From Brevibacillus sp. DP1.3A (lineage in GTDB: Bacteria > Bacillota > Bacilli > Brevibacillales > Brevibacillaceae), in assembly GCF_013284245.2 (NCBI RefSeq), contig NZ_CP085876.1:2711001-2775000 (forward strand): a stretch of DNA of 64,000 nt, in the 5' to 3' direction. A model generated the notes under the pieces. It had not been told where the DNA came from and searched no databases. It worked only from the letters and a program-made list of their open reading frames with translations. Each line of letters starts with the position of its first letter. The first letter of the stretch is position 1. Of the stretch, positions 62,728 to 64,000 are shown piece after piece. Both the position numbers and the translations under genes were made by a program.

Positions 62728-62979
62728 TCACTTTTTATCTTTTTCGTCATCGTATGTAGGCTTTCTAACAAATGGTTTGCCTTGATCTTCGCAAGCCCCA
62801 AAACGAATAAAGGTTCCTTGTACCTCTCGGAGGGATACTTTGTTTGCTCCTCTATCTGAATCTGGGTCCATAAATTGAAGGAGATCACCCTCTCAGAAGC
62901 AAAATGAACAGACATCAAATTCTCCATAATGGTAGAGCGATTTATAACCGCAACATGGACAAGTAAATTTTGTATTCAC
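62728..62979 (-). pseudogene. CPCC-family cysteine-rich protein gene with an internal TGA
   Basis: Translated on the minus strand from GTG 62979, the frame gives NTKFTCPCCGYKSLYHY, then VCSFCF, a TGA stop at 62893-62895, then LLQFMDPDSDRGANKVSLRE, FGACEDQ and VRKPTYDDEKDKK to a second stop. This is the full plan of the Cys_rich_CPCC family, in which the stop occupies the place of the Trp in CFWEDD. One G-to-A change would explain it. The downstream part has no start site of its own, so the gene is probably dead. Parent function is unknown. Confidence 0.82.
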
Positions 62980-63033
62980 TTGAATTTGCTCACTTCCTAA
63001 AACCAAGAGATAATTTTCTCAGCAGTGAATCAA

Positions 63034-63222
63034 CTATCTTGCCATAGCAAGCAATCCATACGAAAAAAAAATCCATACGATCAACAATGATCCAAAGACT
63101 GCATTTCGCCTATAATCCTTATTGTTGACAATTATTTTCTTCATAATAAATGTAAAGTTAACAAAGAACAAAATAGCAAGAATAGGATTAAGGTACAACG
63201 CAGTAAGAATAATGAAAGTCAA
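63034..63222 (-). CDS. Small two-span membrane protein, 62 aa
   Basis: TTG 63222 is preceded by GAGGTGAATAG and by an extended -10 element further upstream. The 62-residue product has two hydrophobic segments (FIILTALYLNPILAILFFVNFTF and AVFGSLLIVWIFFSYGLLAM) with a basic loop between (MKKIIVNNKDYRRN). Family not recognised. It lies upstream of the CPCC pseudogene on the same strand, but with a 54-nt gap. Confidence 0.55.
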   Translation of the reverse strand: MTFIILTALYLNPILAILFFVNFTFIMKKIIVNNKDYRRNAVFGSLLIVWIFFSYGLLAMAR

Positions 63223-63242
63223 ACTATTCACCTCATCCAAAT

Positions 63243-63275
63243 TATACCATATGTGTCTGGATGATTATCAATTTG
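63243..63275 (-). promoter_or_regulatory. Extended -10 promoter of the 62-aa gene
   Basis: On the minus strand TGGTATAAT carries both the extended TG motif and a consensus -10. A TTGATA lies 19 nt upstream of TATAAT, slightly long for a -35 but acceptable with an extended -10. Confidence 0.5.
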
Positions 63276-63521
63276 CGCGCAGTTTGAATCAGTATGCTGA
63301 TCATGCTCCTTCTTTGCTCCTCAACTAATGTTGCTTCGATGCACAGTTTGCTTTACTGCATGGTCACGTCTGCATAGATGTCAACGCTTGTCCAAATGTC
63401 AAATAGTTAAATTGTCGAGGAAAATCGTTTAGTCTGCATGCGCCTGTAAATGAACACGGCACATACAGACTAACCACTTCACTACCAAGTAAGTAACAGT
63501 AAGTATTTTTTAAACATAACC

Positions 63522-63992
63522 CTATACAACCGTAACAACATAAAACACAAACTCCCCGCAATCTCCACTATCCCAAGGCCGACAATACTTCACTGAAATC
63601 GACATCATTCCTCGCCGCAGAGCCTGAAAGGACATCACCTGATGTCCCTCTTGCCCAATACGAGCTGGCGATGGTGGAGGAACAAAATGATTCGCATGCA
63701 ACGATAAAAAGCGAGCATCCACTGGATTAGACAAGTCCCACTGGTAGCCGGTAGAGGGATTTGCCACTAGCGTAATCGTGAACAAGTGGCCTTCCTGCAC
63801 TTGCAGTGTATACGTTGAGGTCTTGACCACTGGCTTTCCCCCTTTGAATGATGTCGATACCCATTTTCCATACCGTATGAAAAAAGCTTGATAGCTGCTA
63901 ATGACAAAACAAGCAGTAAAAAATTTATTATCATTTATTTCATGTGATTCAGTGCGTTTACAAGTTGTGGAATTACTTGATACATCTATCAT
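63522..63992 (-). CDS. Chagasin-like cysteine protease inhibitor (family I42)
   Basis: The C-terminal 110 residues show the three inhibitory loops of the chagasin fold in order: NPSTGYQW (about residue 77), a Gly/Gln-rich loop before HQVMSFQALRRG, and RPWD (about 137). Such proteins inhibit papain-like cysteine proteases. The N-terminal 40-45 residues have no clear signal peptide, and ATG 63992 lies at the window edge, so the true start may differ. It is isolated, with 300 nt of empty A/T-rich sequence (63223-63521) downstream apart from the promoter above. Origin by transfer is plausible. Confidence 0.8.
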   Translation of the reverse strand: MIDVSSNSTTCKRTESHEINDNKFFTACFVISSYQAFFIRYGKWVSTSFKGGKPVVKTSTYTLQVQEGHLFTITLVANPSTGYQWDLSNPVDARFLSLHANHFVPPPSPARIGQEGHQVMSFQALRRGMMSISVKYCRPWDSGDCGEFVFYVVTVV

Positions 63993-64000
63993 TTTGCGAA

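Noticed and set aside
62893-62895. TGA in the CPCC gene as selenocysteine or Trp recoding
   Set aside because: No SECIS-like hairpin was seen directly downstream, Trp rather than Cys/Sec is expected at the site, and TGA is used as a normal stop by many genes here.

Overview
The window looks like chromosomal DNA of an endospore-forming Bacillota, most likely Brevibacillus or a close relative. The evidence is a GerA-type germinant receptor operon with a sigma-G-like promoter, the sporulation gene ylbJ, strong AGGAGG ribosome binding sites with frequent TTG/GTG starts, a TPP riboswitch, a FapR box and a Bacillus-like order of housekeeping genes. No rRNA, tRNA, CRISPR array, insertion sequence or prophage was seen.

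Layout. 0-13 kb: end of a Gly-Trp repeat protein, an M29 aminopeptidase, a type III polyketide synthase with its methyltransferase (bpsA-bpsB), a diguanylate cyclase, a phosphate transporter pair (DUF47 protein and Pit), lgt, a stand-alone LigD-type polymerase, and a four-gene germinant receptor operon (gerA-gerC-small membrane protein-gerB). 13-24 kb: an accessory redox segment (HxlR regulator, nitroreductase, luciferase-like flavin enzyme, DUF896, Rrf2, ABM), a stand-alone LigD-type DNA ligase behind a sigma-G-like promoter, a structured-RNA candidate, DUF1904, riboswitch-controlled thiC, a CDF transporter and ku. The three non-homologous end-joining genes are therefore split and scattered over about 15 kb.

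24-29 kb: the ylb cluster rsmD-coaD, ylbJ (opposite strand), ylbK-ylbL-ylbN-rpmF. 29-33 kb: a DeoR-family regulator behind a 20-bp direct repeat, then a three-gene ABC exporter whose first permease is split by an in-frame TAG. 33-54 kb: a long block of core genes. FapR-controlled lipid synthesis (fapR-plsX-fabH-fabD-fabG-acpP-fabF) runs into rnc-smc-ftsY, then ylxM-ffh-rpsP-khpA-ylqD-rimM-trmD-rplS, sipase, rbgA, rnhB, a FliK-like/FlhB-like pair (ylqG-ylqH) and yraN.

54-64 kb: accessory DNA. It holds a secreted protein of seven Ig-like (BIG2) repeats and a compact cluster of nucleotidyltransferase (COG3541), NADAR, small tyrosine-phosphatase-like protein, two small proteins and KptA (RNA 2'-phosphotransferase). 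It ends with yifB (comM), several small membrane or orphan proteins, a CPCC-family pseudogene and a chagasin-like protease inhibitor. The NADAR/KptA cluster is the best candidate for a poorly described system: two of its proteins belong to NAD/ADP-ribose enzyme families, beside a polymerase-beta-type nucleotidyltransferase and a phosphatase, which suggests modification or repair of nucleic-acid ends.
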